This document shows positions 18,004 to 26,519 of a DNA stretch of 64,000 nt, piece by piece. Position 1 is the stretch's first letter. Every line of letters starts with the position of its first letter. The position numbers and the translations under genes were made by a program. This DNA is from AR12 sp036265915 (GTDB taxonomy: Bacteria; Methylomirabilota; Methylomirabilia; Rokubacteriales; CSP1-6): contig DATAOC010000046.1 of assembly GCA_036265915.1 (NCBI GenBank), forward strand, positions 1 through 64,000, in the 5' to 3' direction. The notes under the pieces were generated by a model, which was not told the DNA's origin, searched no databases, and saw nothing but the letters and a program-made list of their open reading frames with translations.

Positions 18004-18743
18004 TGAGCCGCCTGGCGCCGTTCAGGTTTCCGCGCGAGACGGTGCTCGCGCTGCTCGGCCTCGCGGTGGCGTGGCAGGTCCTGTCGCTGTTCGTGCCACC
18101 GTTCATCGTGCCGGGCTGGCCCCGGATCTTCCGCAGCCTCGTGTCGCTCCGCGTCGACTTCGTGCTCATCACGCTGGCCCGGGTGGCGGCGGCCCTCGTC
18201 GTGTCGTTCGCGCTCGGCCTCGGCGCCGCCGTCCTGATGTACGCCTCGACCTCGGCCGAGCGCTACGGGCGGCCCATCGTGCGCCTGCTCATGGCGGTGC
18301 CGGTCGTCTGCTGGATCCTGTTCGCGGTGCTGTGGTTCAAGTGGGTGGAGTTCCGCATCGCCTTCGTGCTCGTGGTCGTCTGCGCGCCCGTCTTTCTCGT
18401 CGACATCCTGGACGCCATGCGCGGCGTCTCGCGCGACCTGCGCGACATGCTGCGCTCGTTCCGGCCCACCCGGGCGCAGGTGTTCACCAAGCTCGTGCTC
18501 CCGGCCACGGTGCCGGCGATGCTGACCAGCTGGAAGATCAATCTCAGCCTGGCCATTCGCGTGGTCACCATCGCCGAGCTGGTCGGCGCCGTGACCGGCA
18601 TCGGCTACGGTCTCGTGGTGGCGCAGGAGCTGTTCTCGGTGGCCGAGGTGTTCGCGTGGACGGTCGTGCTCGTCGCGCTGCTGTTCGTCGCCGAGGCGGC
18701 GCTGACGCGCGTGGAGGCGCGGCTGCTGCGATGGCGGACGTGA
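18003..18743 (+). CDS. NitT/TauT-type ABC permease
   Basis: A 246-residue inner-membrane permease with about six membrane segments and the EAA-type loop ('DMLRSFRPTRAQVFTKLVLP', near residues 149-168). Its ATG shares the last base of the preceding stop (TGATG). It forms, probably as a homodimer, the pore for the second NitT/TauT importer of the operon, serving the two tandem binding proteins upstream and the ATPase downstream. Confidence 0.88.
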   Translation: MSRLAPFRFPRETVLALLGLAVAWQVLSLFVPPFIVPGWPRIFRSLVSLRVDFVLITLARVAAALVVSFALGLGAAVLMYASTSAERYGRPIVRLLMAVPVVCWILFAVLWFKWVEFRIAFVLVVVCAPVFLVDILDAMRGVSRDLRDMLRSFRPTRAQVFTKLVLPATVPAMLTSWKINLSLAIRVVTIAELVGAVTGIGYGLVVAQELFSVAEVFAWTVVLVALLFVAEAALTRVEARLLRWRT

Positions 18744-19537
18744 AGGGCGCCGGCGCCATCGAGGTGCGCGGACTGCGCAAGGTCTTCCAGCAATCGGGCA
18801 CCGGCGAGCTGGTGGTCGCCATCGAGGCGCTCGACTTCGACGTCGCCGAGGGCGAGCGCGTGGCGATCGTCGGGCAGACGGGCTGCGGCAAGTCGACGTT
18901 CCTCAACCTGCTCATCGGCCTGGACCGGCCGACGGCGGGGCGGATCGTCGTCGGGGGCCGGACGCCCTACGAGGACTTCGACCACTTCCGCGGCGCGCTG
19001 GCCGCCGTCTTCCAGCAGGATCGGCTGCTGCCGTGGCGGACCGCGCTCGACAACGTCCGGCTGCCGCTGGAGCTGCTCGGCCGCGACGCCACCGAGCAGG
19101 TGACGCGCGCGCGGGCCTGGCTCGCGCGGCTCGGCCTCGAACGATTCGCTGGCGCGTACCCGCACGAGCTCTCGGGCGGCATGCGGCAGCGCGTGGCGCT
19201 GGCGCGCGCGTTCGTCATCGAGCCGTCGCTGCTGCTCGCGGATGAAGCGTTCGGCCACCTCGACGAGGTCACGGCGGCGGCGCTGCGGCAGACCTTCGTG
19301 GAGCTGGCGCGCACGGAGGGCAACACGGCCATCCTGGTGACGCACCAGCTCGAGGAGGCGATCGAGATCGGCGGCCGCATCCTGGTCTTCGGCCGGCCGG
19401 GCCGCCTGCTGGCCGACATCGACCTGCGCGGCTGTGCGCCGGGATCGCTGGTCGGCCTGCGCGCCGACATCCAGCGCATGCTGCACGACAACGCCGCGGA
19501 TCCGCGGTTCACCCAGCCAGCCAAGGAGCGTGCATGA
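18731..19537 (+). CDS. NitT/TauT-type ABC ATPase
   Basis: A 268-residue ABC ATPase with Walker A GQTGCGKST (about residues 49-57), Q-loop 'AVFQQDRLLPW', signature LSGGMRQR (near 147) and Walker B LLLADEAF (near 165; Ala replaces the usual Pro after DE). The switch His is in 'ILVTHQLEEA'. It overlaps the permease by 13 bases. It energises the second NitT/TauT importer. Confidence 0.9.
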   Translation: MADVKGAGAIEVRGLRKVFQQSGTGELVVAIEALDFDVAEGERVAIVGQTGCGKSTFLNLLIGLDRPTAGRIVVGGRTPYEDFDHFRGALAAVFQQDRLLPWRTALDNVRLPLELLGRDATEQVTRARAWLARLGLERFAGAYPHELSGGMRQRVALARAFVIEPSLLLADEAFGHLDEVTAAALRQTFVELARTEGNTAILVTHQLEEAIEIGGRILVFGRPGRLLADIDLRGCAPGSLVGLRADIQRMLHDNAADPRFTQPAKERA

Positions 19538-20817
19538 AGATCGACGACCGCGCCCGCAAGGTGCTCGACACCATCGACGTCGACGAGCTGGTCAAGGTCG
19601 CGCTCGACCTCGGCAACATCGACAGCCCCACGGGCAGCGAGGGCCCGGTGGCCGAGTACGTGTACGACTGGCTGCGCCGGCAGGGGATCGCCGCCCGCAA
19701 GGTGGCGCTCATGCCGGACCGCCCGAATGTCATCGGCGTGATGCCGGGGAGCAGCCACGGGCGCAGCCTCGTCTTCAACAGCCACATGGACACGACGATC
19801 CACAAGGACGAGTGGTGGACGACCCGCCGCGCCGCCGACCCGATCCTGCACTCGGCGTGGCGCGACGGCGACACGCTCTACGGCAACGGCGTGTGCAACG
19901 ACAAGGGGCCGATGGCGACCTGGCTGCTGGCCGCCAAGGCCATCAAGGACAGCGGCGTGGCGCTGAAGGGCGACCTCGTGCTGATGGCCGTCGTCGGCGA
20001 GATCGGCGTGGAACCGGTGGACGAGTTCCAGTCGCCGGAGTACCTGGCCAAGGAGCCGGGCACCCGCTTCGCGATCACCCACGGCGGCGTCGGCGACTTC
20101 GCGCTGGTGGCCGAGGGCACCGACTTCGGGCTGGTCGGCGTCGAGGCCGGCAAGGCGTTCTTCAAGGTCACGGTGTTCGGCAACGACTTGCCGATCTACA
20201 CGCCGTACATCGAGCGGCCGTTCGCGGTGGAGAGGAACCCCAACGCCATCGTGCGGATGGCGCCGCTGCTGCAGCGGCTGGAGGAGTGGGCGCACGAGTA
20301 CGAGCGGAAGCATCGTTACGAGTGCGCGGGCGGCGTCATCGTGCCGCGCGTGAACGTGGGCGCCATCCGAGGCGGCGTGCCGTACAAGATCACGAAGACC
20401 GTCCAGCAGTGCGCGATCTACGTCGACGTGCGCATCACGCCCGTGCAGAACCCGCTCGACATCCGCGAGGACCTGCGCCGGATGCTGGCCTCGCTCGGCC
20501 TGGCCGGGGAAGTCGAGCTCTACACCTATCGCCCCGCGTTCGAGGCCGATGCCCGGAAAGTCGAGCCGCTGGCCGGCGCCATCACGCGCGCGCACCAGGC
20601 GATCGTCGGCTCGACGCCCAAGCACGCCACGCCCCCGTTCTCGAGCATGTGGCGCGACATCAACTGCTTCAACGAGATGCGCATCCCCGCGCTGACCTAC
20701 GGTCCCGGCATCAGCGTGGGCGCCGGAACGTTCGGCATGAAGGTCGCGGACCTCGTCACCGGCGCCCAGCTGTACGCGCTCACCGCGCTCGATCTGTGCA
20801 GCCAGGACCGTGCATGA
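19534..20817 (+). CDS. M20-family metallopeptidase (ArgE/DapE/carboxypeptidase-like)
   Basis: A 427-residue zinc-dependent amidohydrolase/peptidase. Zinc ligands typical of M20 are visible: His and Asp in 'VFNSHMDTT' (near residue 88), 'NGVCNDKGPMA' (Asp near 127) and the catalytic Glu in 'VVGEIGVEP' (near 155). The central dimerisation/lid domain follows. M20 enzymes cleave amide bonds of N-acyl or N-carbamoyl amino acids and dipeptides. In this operon it could hydrolyse an amide or carbamoyl intermediate. Its start overlaps the ATPase stop (ATGA). Confidence 0.88.
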   Translation: MKIDDRARKVLDTIDVDELVKVALDLGNIDSPTGSEGPVAEYVYDWLRRQGIAARKVALMPDRPNVIGVMPGSSHGRSLVFNSHMDTTIHKDEWWTTRRAADPILHSAWRDGDTLYGNGVCNDKGPMATWLLAAKAIKDSGVALKGDLVLMAVVGEIGVEPVDEFQSPEYLAKEPGTRFAITHGGVGDFALVAEGTDFGLVGVEAGKAFFKVTVFGNDLPIYTPYIERPFAVERNPNAIVRMAPLLQRLEEWAHEYERKHRYECAGGVIVPRVNVGAIRGGVPYKITKTVQQCAIYVDVRITPVQNPLDIREDLRRMLASLGLAGEVELYTYRPAFEADARKVEPLAGAITRAHQAIVGSTPKHATPPFSSMWRDINCFNEMRIPALTYGPGISVGAGTFGMKVADLVTGAQLYALTALDLCSQDRA

Positions 20818-21635
20818 CGGGCCGCGTCGCCGTCAACGGCGTCGAGCTCTACTACGAGGTGCACGGGGCGGGCGACTGGCTCGTGCTCGCGCACGAGTTC
20901 TCCGGCGGCTGCAAGAGCTGGCACCGTCAGATCGATGCCCTCGGACAGCATCTGCGCATTCTCGTCTACAACAACCGGGGCTATCCGCCGTCGAGCGTGC
21001 CGGACGATGAGGCCGCGTACTCGCAGGAGCACTCGATCGAGGACCTGCGCCAGCTGCTGGACGCCCTCGGCCTCGAGCGTCCGGTGCTCGGCGGCTTCTC
21101 GATGGGCGGCAGCATCGCGCTCAACTTCGGGTTGATGCACCCCGACCGCATCCGCGCGCTGATCCTGGCCGGCACCGGCACCGGATCCATCGACAAGGCG
21201 CAAAATGCCCGCGACTTCGGCCCCATCGCCGACCGGTTCTTGCGCGAAGGTCCGGCGAGGGTCGCCGAGGACTACCTCCGCGGCCCGACGCGCGTCCAGC
21301 TGCTCCGCAAGAATCCCGCGGAGTGGGAGAAGCTCTTCCGCGAGTTCGCCGAGCTGTCGCCGGTCGGCATGGCGTACACGCTGCGCGGCGTGCAGCTCAA
21401 GCGGCCGACGATGTACGAGCTCGAGCCGAAGCTGCGCACGCTGCGCGTTCCGACTCTCGTGATCGTCGGCGAAGAAGACGCGCCGGCGCTCGAGCCGAGC
21501 CGCTTCCTGGCGCGCACGATCCCCCGCGCCACGCTGCGGGTCCTGCCGGGAACAGGCCACACGCTGCAGCTGGAGGAGCCCGAGGTCTTCAACGCCGCCG
21601 TCCTGGAATTCATTCGCTCGCTGCCCCGGACGTGA
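20814..21635 (+). CDS. Alpha/beta hydrolase (enol-lactonase/esterase-like)
   Basis: A 273-residue alpha/beta hydrolase. The nucleophile elbow is GFSMGG (Ser near residue 98), the acid is likely Asp in 'VGEEDAP' (near 222) and the base is His in 'GTGHTLQLEEP' (near 250). The oxyanion region reads 'LAHEFSGG' instead of the usual HG-x-P. The family includes 3-oxoadipate enol-lactonase and C-C bond hydrolases, which fits a ring-cleavage pathway. It is the last gene of the 21-kb operon and overlaps the peptidase gene by 4 bases. Confidence 0.87.
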   Translation: MTGRVAVNGVELYYEVHGAGDWLVLAHEFSGGCKSWHRQIDALGQHLRILVYNNRGYPPSSVPDDEAAYSQEHSIEDLRQLLDALGLERPVLGGFSMGGSIALNFGLMHPDRIRALILAGTGTGSIDKAQNARDFGPIADRFLREGPARVAEDYLRGPTRVQLLRKNPAEWEKLFREFAELSPVGMAYTLRGVQLKRPTMYELEPKLRTLRVPTLVIVGEEDAPALEPSRFLARTIPRATLRVLPGTGHTLQLEEPEVFNAAVLEFIRSLPRT

Positions 21636-21679
21636 AGAAAATAGTACACGCGTCCGTCCGATGCGCAGGAGGATCCCCG

Positions 21680-21994
21680 ATGCGAAGAGCCTGGCTGCTG
21701 ATTGCGGCTGCTGCGCTGCTGATGGCTGGCTGTGTCGTCGCCCCTCCGCCCCCGCGTCGCGTGATCGTGACTCCGCCGCCCGCCCCGGCGGTGCCCGCGG
21801 AGGCCGTCCCGCCCGCGCCCGGTCCCGGCTACGTGTGGATCCCCGGGCACTGGAGCTGGACCGGAAACGCCTATGCGTGGCAGCCCGGTTACTGGACGGT
21901 CCCCGCTCAGCCGGGCTACGTCTGGGTGCCCGCCCACTGGCAGCAGCGGGGGGGCGGCTTCGTGTGGATCGCCGGTCACTGGCGCGTGCGCTGA
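21680..21994 (+). CDS. YXWGXW-repeat lipoprotein
   Basis: A 104-residue secreted lipoprotein. The N-terminus ends in the lipobox LMAGC (Cys18). A Pro/Ala-rich linker follows, then three W-x-P-G-H/Y-W type repeats ('VWIPGHWSW', 'AWQPGYW', 'VWIAGHW'). Such YXWGXW repeats occur in small outer-membrane-associated proteins of unknown role. A perfect AGGAGG site lies 7 bases before the ATG, much stronger than in the genes before it. The 44-base gap suggests it is separately expressed. Confidence 0.8.
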   Translation: MRRAWLLIAAAALLMAGCVVAPPPPRRVIVTPPPAPAVPAEAVPPAPGPGYVWIPGHWSWTGNAYAWQPGYWTVPAQPGYVWVPAHWQQRGGGFVWIAGHWRVR

Positions 21995-22000
21995 GCCCGG

Positions 22001-23077
22001 TCAGCTGACGCGACGGACGACGGGCGGCGGCGAGTCCTCCACGAGGGCGGCCGTCCGCGTGTCGCGCCAGACGATGCGCGCGGCGGCGACGACGGGCACG
22101 GCGAGGAACATGCCGACCGGACCCGCGATCTCGCCACCGGCGAGGATGGCGAAGATCACGAGACCCGGCGGCAGCTCGATGCCGCGGCCCATCACGAGCG
22201 GGCTGGTGACGTAGTCCTGCACGAGCCGCCACGCGACGGCGAAGCCGGCCACGAGCCACGGGTGCGCGTAGCCGGTCATCACACAGACGACGACCGCGAG
22301 GGCCCCCGCGAGCAGCGGGCCCACCAGCGGCACGAACTCCGCCAGCGCGGCCACCGCCGCCAGCACGAGCGCGTACGGCGCACCGCCGAGCGACAGCACG
22401 AGCGTCCACGCCACGAACGTGGCGAGCGAGAGCAGGATCAGCGCGCGCACGTACTGCCCGAGCGCCTCGTGGAGATCGCATGCGATCAGGCGCCACAGCC
22501 GCCGGTGGCGCCGCTCGGCGAAGAAGCTGCCGGCCGCGGCCACGAGCTCGCCATTGGCGAGCATGATGAACGCGAAGATGGGGACGAGCACGACCTCCCA
22601 CGCGCCGGCCACCCAGGCGACGAAGGCGGTGACGAGACGCTGCGCGGTGCCGAGCCACTCGCCGGTGTGCGCGCGAATGGCGTCCTGGATCCCGGCGATC
22701 GCTGTCGGCGGCACGCCGAACCGGTCGAGCACGCTCTCGGTGAGCGCGCCGCTCTTGACGTCCGCCGTCATGGCCGGCAGGCGCTGCACGAGGGCGCTCA
22801 CCTCGGCGCTGAGCCGGGGGCCGAGCGCCATCGCGAGCACGCCGATGCCGACCGCGAGCGCGGCGTAGGTCACGAGCAGGGCCAGGATGCGCCGGTGGCG
22901 GGTCGGAAGACGGCGCTCGAGCCCGGCGACGAGGGGGTAGAGCAGGTACGCGAAGAAGACCGCGAACGCCACCATGACGAGCAGGTGGCGGAGCGCGTAG
23001 AGCAGCGCGAGCGCGGCCGCGGCGACCACCACCGTCCACACCACCCGGAGCGCGCGTGCGTCGAGGCCGAACGGCAC
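22001..23077 (-). CDS. AI-2E family (PerM/UPF0118) membrane transporter
   Basis: A 358-residue polytopic membrane protein with a hydrophobic N-terminal pair (residues 12-50), a soluble amphipathic section (about 70-150) and a block of membrane segments to residue 340, containing 'EFVPLVGPLLAG' near 263 and the conserved 'G...GVVMFLAVPVVAAARI'-like end. This layout is typical of the AI-2E/PerM family; substrates are varied and mostly unknown. The GTG start lies directly behind a 17-bp hairpin. It follows the aminotransferase on the same strand after 34 bp. Confidence 0.85.
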   Translation of the reverse strand: MPFGLDARALRVVWTVVVAAAALALLYALRHLLVMVAFAVFFAYLLYPLVAGLERRLPTRHRRILALLVTYAALAVGIGVLAMALGPRLSAEVSALVQRLPAMTADVKSGALTESVLDRFGVPPTAIAGIQDAIRAHTGEWLGTAQRLVTAFVAWVAGAWEVVLVPIFAFIMLANGELVAAAGSFFAERRHRRLWRLIACDLHEALGQYVRALILLSLATFVAWTLVLSLGGAPYALVLAAVAALAEFVPLVGPLLAGALAVVVCVMTGYAHPWLVAGFAVAWRLVQDYVTSPLVMGRGIELPPGLVIFAILAGGEIAGPVGMFLAVPVVAAARIVWRDTRTAALVEDSPPPVVRRVS

Positions 23078-23079
23078 GG

Positions 23080-23096
23080 CCTTGCCAGAGGCAAGG
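23080..23096 (-). promoter_or_regulatory. Small hairpin between the aminotransferase and transporter genes
   Basis: CCTTGCC (23080-23086), an AGA loop and GGCAAGG (23090-23096) form a perfect 7-bp stem ending 2 bases before the GTG start of the transporter at 23077. It has no U-rich tail, so it is a poor terminator. Its position over the ribosome-binding region suggests it could lower translation of the transporter. Confidence 0.4.
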
Positions 23097-23111
23097 ACCG
23101 TGCCCTCGAGA

Positions 23112-24458
23112 TCAGCGAGTCAGCTCGCGGTCCAGCTCGCCGACGCTGTCGGCGACGATGGCGATCAGCTGGTCCACCTCGGCCGGCGTGATGCAGAGCG
23201 GCGGGGCCAGCCGGAGCACGTTGCCGCGGGCGTAGACGATGGCGCCGCGCTCCCACGCCTTGCGATCGAGCTTGGCGACCTCCGCCTGGGCCAGGGGACG
23301 CCCGGTCCCGCTGGGCTCGACGAGCTCGGCGCAGACCAGGAGACCGCGGCCACGAACCTCGCCGACGATCCGCCGCTTGCCGACCGCCGCTTGCAGCCCG
23401 GCGAGCAGCCGTGCGCCCATCGTGGCGGCGTTGTCGACGAGATGGTCCTTCTCCATGATCTGCAGATTCGCGAGCGCGGCCGCGCAGGCGACCGGATGGG
23501 CCGCGTAGGTGTTGGGATGCACGTTCTCCTGGGTGGCGTCGTCGGCGAACGCCGAGGCCACGCGCCGGCTGGCGATGCTCGCCGACAGCGGGATGTAGCC
23601 GGACGTGATCCCCTTGGCCACCGACATCAGATCCGGCACGACGTCATCGTGCTCGACGCCGAACCAGCGTCCCGTCCGTCCGAAGCCGGTGATGACCTCG
23701 TCGGCGATCATGAGGACGTCGAGCTCGTCGCAGACGGCCCGCACGGCGCGCAGCCAGCCGATCGGCGGCATGATGAAGCCGCCCGACGAGAGGACGGGCT
23801 CCATGATCACCGCGGACACCGTGTCGGGCCCTTCCTTCACGATGGCCTCACGCAGCTCGCGCGCGCGCCGCTCCACCAGCTCAGCGTCGGTGCCAGTGCC
23901 GCGATCGCGGAACGGATAGGGAGGCTTCACCTTCGCGAAGCCCGGCACCTGCAGCGCCGCGTACGGGGCGGCAAGGGCGGGCAAGCCGCAGACGGCGAAC
24001 GTTCCCATGGTGGCGCCGTGGTAGCCACCCTCCAGCGCGATGACCTTGTGCTTGCCGGACTTGCCGCGGGCCATCCAGTACTGCCGGGCGATCTGCATCG
24101 ACCGTTCGTTGGCCTCGGAGCCGCTGACCGCGAACATGCTGACGTCGAGATCGCCCGGCGTCAGCGAGGCCAGCTTGGCCGCGAGCTCGGCGGCCGGCCG
24201 GTTCGAGAACTGGCGCGTCGTCGGATAGTAGGCGAGCCGCACGGTCTGCTCCGCGATCGCCTCGGCGATCTCGCGCCGGCCGTGTCCGACGTTGACGACG
24301 GCGAGGCCGGCGAAGGCGTCCATGAGCTTCTTGCCGCGCTCGGTCCACACCCACACGCCCTCGGCGCGGTCGACGACCAGCTCCTCGTCGGGCAGCCACG
24401 GGTGGTCCTGCGTCTTGTGCGTCCACAGATGACGGATGGCGTCGGGGCTCGTGGTCAT
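23112..24458 (-). CDS. Class III pyridoxal-phosphate aminotransferase (omega-transaminase type)
   Basis: A 448-residue PLP-dependent aminotransferase. It shows 'FAVSGSEANERSMQIARQYW' (PLP phosphate binding, near residues 112-131), 'MIADEVITGFGRTG' (Asp contacting the PLP nitrogen, near 253) and the Schiff-base lysine in 'SVAKGITSGY' (near 284). The family includes beta-alanine, taurine and diamine:pyruvate aminotransferases; substrate class is not resolved. The ATG at 24458 begins only 24 bp from the divergent hyuA start and has a -10-like TACAGT 7 bp upstream but no ribosome site, so its mRNA may be leaderless. Confidence 0.92.
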   Translation of the reverse strand: MTTSPDAIRHLWTHKTQDHPWLPDEELVVDRAEGVWVWTERGKKLMDAFAGLAVVNVGHGRREIAEAIAEQTVRLAYYPTTRQFSNRPAAELAAKLASLTPGDLDVSMFAVSGSEANERSMQIARQYWMARGKSGKHKVIALEGGYHGATMGTFAVCGLPALAAPYAALQVPGFAKVKPPYPFRDRGTGTDAELVERRARELREAIVKEGPDTVSAVIMEPVLSSGGFIMPPIGWLRAVRAVCDELDVLMIADEVITGFGRTGRWFGVEHDDVVPDLMSVAKGITSGYIPLSASIASRRVASAFADDATQENVHPNTYAAHPVACAAALANLQIMEKDHLVDNAATMGARLLAGLQAAVGKRRIVGEVRGRGLLVCAELVEPSGTGRPLAQAEVAKLDRKAWERGAIVYARGNVLRLAPPLCITPAEVDQLIAIVADSVGELDRELTR

Positions 24459-24465
24459 GGCGCCT

Positions 24466-24475
24466 ACTGTATCAT
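24466..24475. promoter_or_regulatory. Bidirectional -10 region between aminotransferase and hyuA
   Basis: Within the 24-bp divergent gap, TATCAT (24470-24475, plus) lies 7 bp before the hyuA ATG. TACAGT (24471-24466, minus) lies 7 bp before the aminotransferase ATG. Neither gene has a Shine-Dalgarno sequence and there is no room for a normal leader, so both transcripts would begin at or next to the start codon. No convincing -35 box is seen on either strand. Confidence 0.45.
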
Positions 24476-24482
24476 CGGCCGC

Positions 24483-26519
24483 ATGTTCGTCGTGGGGATC
24501 GACGTCGGCGGCACCTTCACGGACCTCACCGCGGTCGACGACGCGACCGGCCGCGTGGTCATCACCAAGGTGCCGTCGCGGCGGCGCGCGGAGGGATCGG
24601 CGGTGCTCGCCGGTCTGGCCGCCCTCGGGATCGACGGGCACGAGGTCCGCCGCCTCGTGCACGGAACCACCGTCGGCACCAACGCGGTCCTCGAGCGGCG
24701 CGGCGCTCGCGTCGCCGTGCTCACGACGGCCGGGTTTCGCGATCTCGTCGAGATCGGTCGCACGAAGCGCAACATCCCCGCGCTCTTCGTGCCGACGTTC
24801 GTGCGGCCCAAGCCCGTCGTCGAGCGCAAGCACCGGTTCGAGGTGACGGAGCGTTTGGCCGCCGACGGCTCCGTGCTGGTGCCGCTCGATGCGGCGAGCG
24901 TCGAGCGCGCGGTCGACGCCGTGCTGGCCGCGGGCGCCGAGGCGGTCGCCGTCTGCCTGTTGCACTCCTATCTCGACCCGACGCACGAGCGGGCCGTCGC
25001 CGACGCGGTGAAGGGGCGCAAGCCGGAGCTGCCCGTGTCGTGCTCCGCGGACGTCGTGCCCGAGTATCGCGAGTTCGAGCGCTTCTCCACGACCGTGCTC
25101 AACGCATACCTGCAGCGGCTGATGGACGAGTACCTCACCGGTCTGGAGGAGCGGCTGCTCGCCTCGGGCTACGCGCACGGCGTGCTGACCGTCGGCTCCA
25201 GCGGCGGAATGATGACGACGGGCACCGCGCGCCGGCTGCCGATCCGAACGATCTTCTCGGGCCCGGCCGGCGGCGTCAGCCAGGCGTGCTTCGTCGGCGC
25301 TGTCGCCGGTGTGCGGAGCTTCATCACCTACGACATGGGCGGGACCTCGACCGACGTCTGCCTCGTGCACGACCTCACGCCGGTCATGACCTCCGACAGC
25401 ATCGTCGGCGCGTTCCCGGTGAAGGTGCCGCAGCTCGACATGCACACGGTCGGCGCCGGGGGCGGCTCCATCGCGTGGCTCGACGTCGACGGCAGCCTCC
25501 ACGTCGGGCCGCGCAGCGCCGGTGCGGCGCCCGGACCCGCGGCGTACGGCCTCGGCGGCACCGAGCCAACCGTCACCGACGCCAACGTGGTCCTTGGCCG
25601 CATCGGGGGCGCCCGGCGGCTCGGCGGCAGCATCGCGCTCGAGCCCGAACGCGCGCGCGCGGCGATCGCGGCGCTCGCCGGCCGGATGCGCGGCGGGCTC
25701 GCCGTCGAGGCGCTCGCCGAGGGCATCGTCACGCTGGCCGTCGCACGCATGACGTCCGCGATCCGCGAGATCTCGATCCAGCGCGGCCACGATCCGCGCG
25801 ATTTCACGCTGATCGCCTTCGGCGGCGCGGGGCCGATGCACGCGCTGGCGCTGGCCGAGGAGATCGGGCTGCCGCGCGTGCTCGTGCCGCGATACCCGGG
25901 CAACTTCTCGGCGCTCGGCCTGCTCGCCTCCGACATCAAGCACGACGACGTGCGCACGCGCGTGGGCGCGCTGCGCGAGCAGCTCGGCGCGCTGGCGACG
26001 CTCTTCGAGGAGATGGAAGCCAGCGCGCAGCGGCAGCTCGAGCTGGAGGGCTTCGCCTCCTCGCAGCAGCGGCTCGTTCGCTCGCTCGATCTCCGCTATC
26101 GCGGCCAGGCGTTCGAGCTCAACGTGCCGGTGGACGCGGCGCTCGCCGTCGACGCCATCGAGGCGGCCTTCCACCGGCAGCATCGCGTGACGTATGGCCA
26201 CGCCAGCCCGGACGCCACCGTGGAGCTCGTGAACGCGCGGCTCATCGCCTACGGCGTCGTGGCCAAGCCGACGGTCGAGCCGCATCGGGGCGGCACGGCC
26301 AGGCTGGACGACGCGCTCATCGAGCGGCGCGCCGTCTTCTTCGGCGGGGCGCCGGTACGCTGTCCCGTGTGGGAGCGCGACCGGCTGGCCGCCGGCGCCG
26401 AGCTGGCGGGCCCGGCCATCATCGAGGAGTTCGGCGCCACCACGGTCGTGCCGCCGGGCTGGCGCGGACGGCTGGATGCACACGGGCATCTCCTCTTCGA
26501 GCGGAGTGTCGGCGCGTGA
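24483..26519 (+). CDS. hyuA: Hydantoinase/oxoprolinase family protein, A subunit
   Basis: A 678-residue protein of the HyuA/oxoprolinase ATP-grasp-like family. It opens with the ASKHA phosphate-binding motif GIDVGGTFTDL (residues 4-14), has 'VHGTTVGTNAVLER' near residue 60, the second phosphate site 'DMGGTSTDVCLV' near 283 and 'FGGAGPMHA' near 449. These enzymes use ATP to open cyclic amides (hydantoins, 5-oxoproline) or, in relatives, to carboxylate acetophenone or acetone. It works with the B subunit encoded next (4-base overlap). The exact substrate is unknown. Confidence 0.92.
   Translation: MFVVGIDVGGTFTDLTAVDDATGRVVITKVPSRRRAEGSAVLAGLAALGIDGHEVRRLVHGTTVGTNAVLERRGARVAVLTTAGFRDLVEIGRTKRNIPALFVPTFVRPKPVVERKHRFEVTERLAADGSVLVPLDAASVERAVDAVLAAGAEAVAVCLLHSYLDPTHERAVADAVKGRKPELPVSCSADVVPEYREFERFSTTVLNAYLQRLMDEYLTGLEERLLASGYAHGVLTVGSSGGMMTTGTARRLPIRTIFSGPAGGVSQACFVGAVAGVRSFITYDMGGTSTDVCLVHDLTPVMTSDSIVGAFPVKVPQLDMHTVGAGGGSIAWLDVDGSLHVGPRSAGAAPGPAAYGLGGTEPTVTDANVVLGRIGGARRLGGSIALEPERARAAIAALAGRMRGGLAVEALAEGIVTLAVARMTSAIREISIQRGHDPRDFTLIAFGGAGPMHALALAEEIGLPRVLVPRYPGNFSALGLLASDIKHDDVRTRVGALREQLGALATLFEEMEASAQRQLELEGFASSQQRLVRSLDLRYRGQAFELNVPVDAALAVDAIEAAFHRQHRVTYGHASPDATVELVNARLIAYGVVAKPTVEPHRGGTARLDDALIERRAVFFGGAPVRCPVWERDRLAAGAELAGPAIIEEFGATTVVPPGWRGRLDAHGHLLFERSVGA

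Noticed and set aside
23112..26489. A 1125-codon open frame on the minus strand running through hyuA
   Set aside because: Only the last 448 codons (the aminotransferase) have recognisable protein. The rest is Arg/His/Ala-rich antisense of hyuA, common in high-GC DNA.
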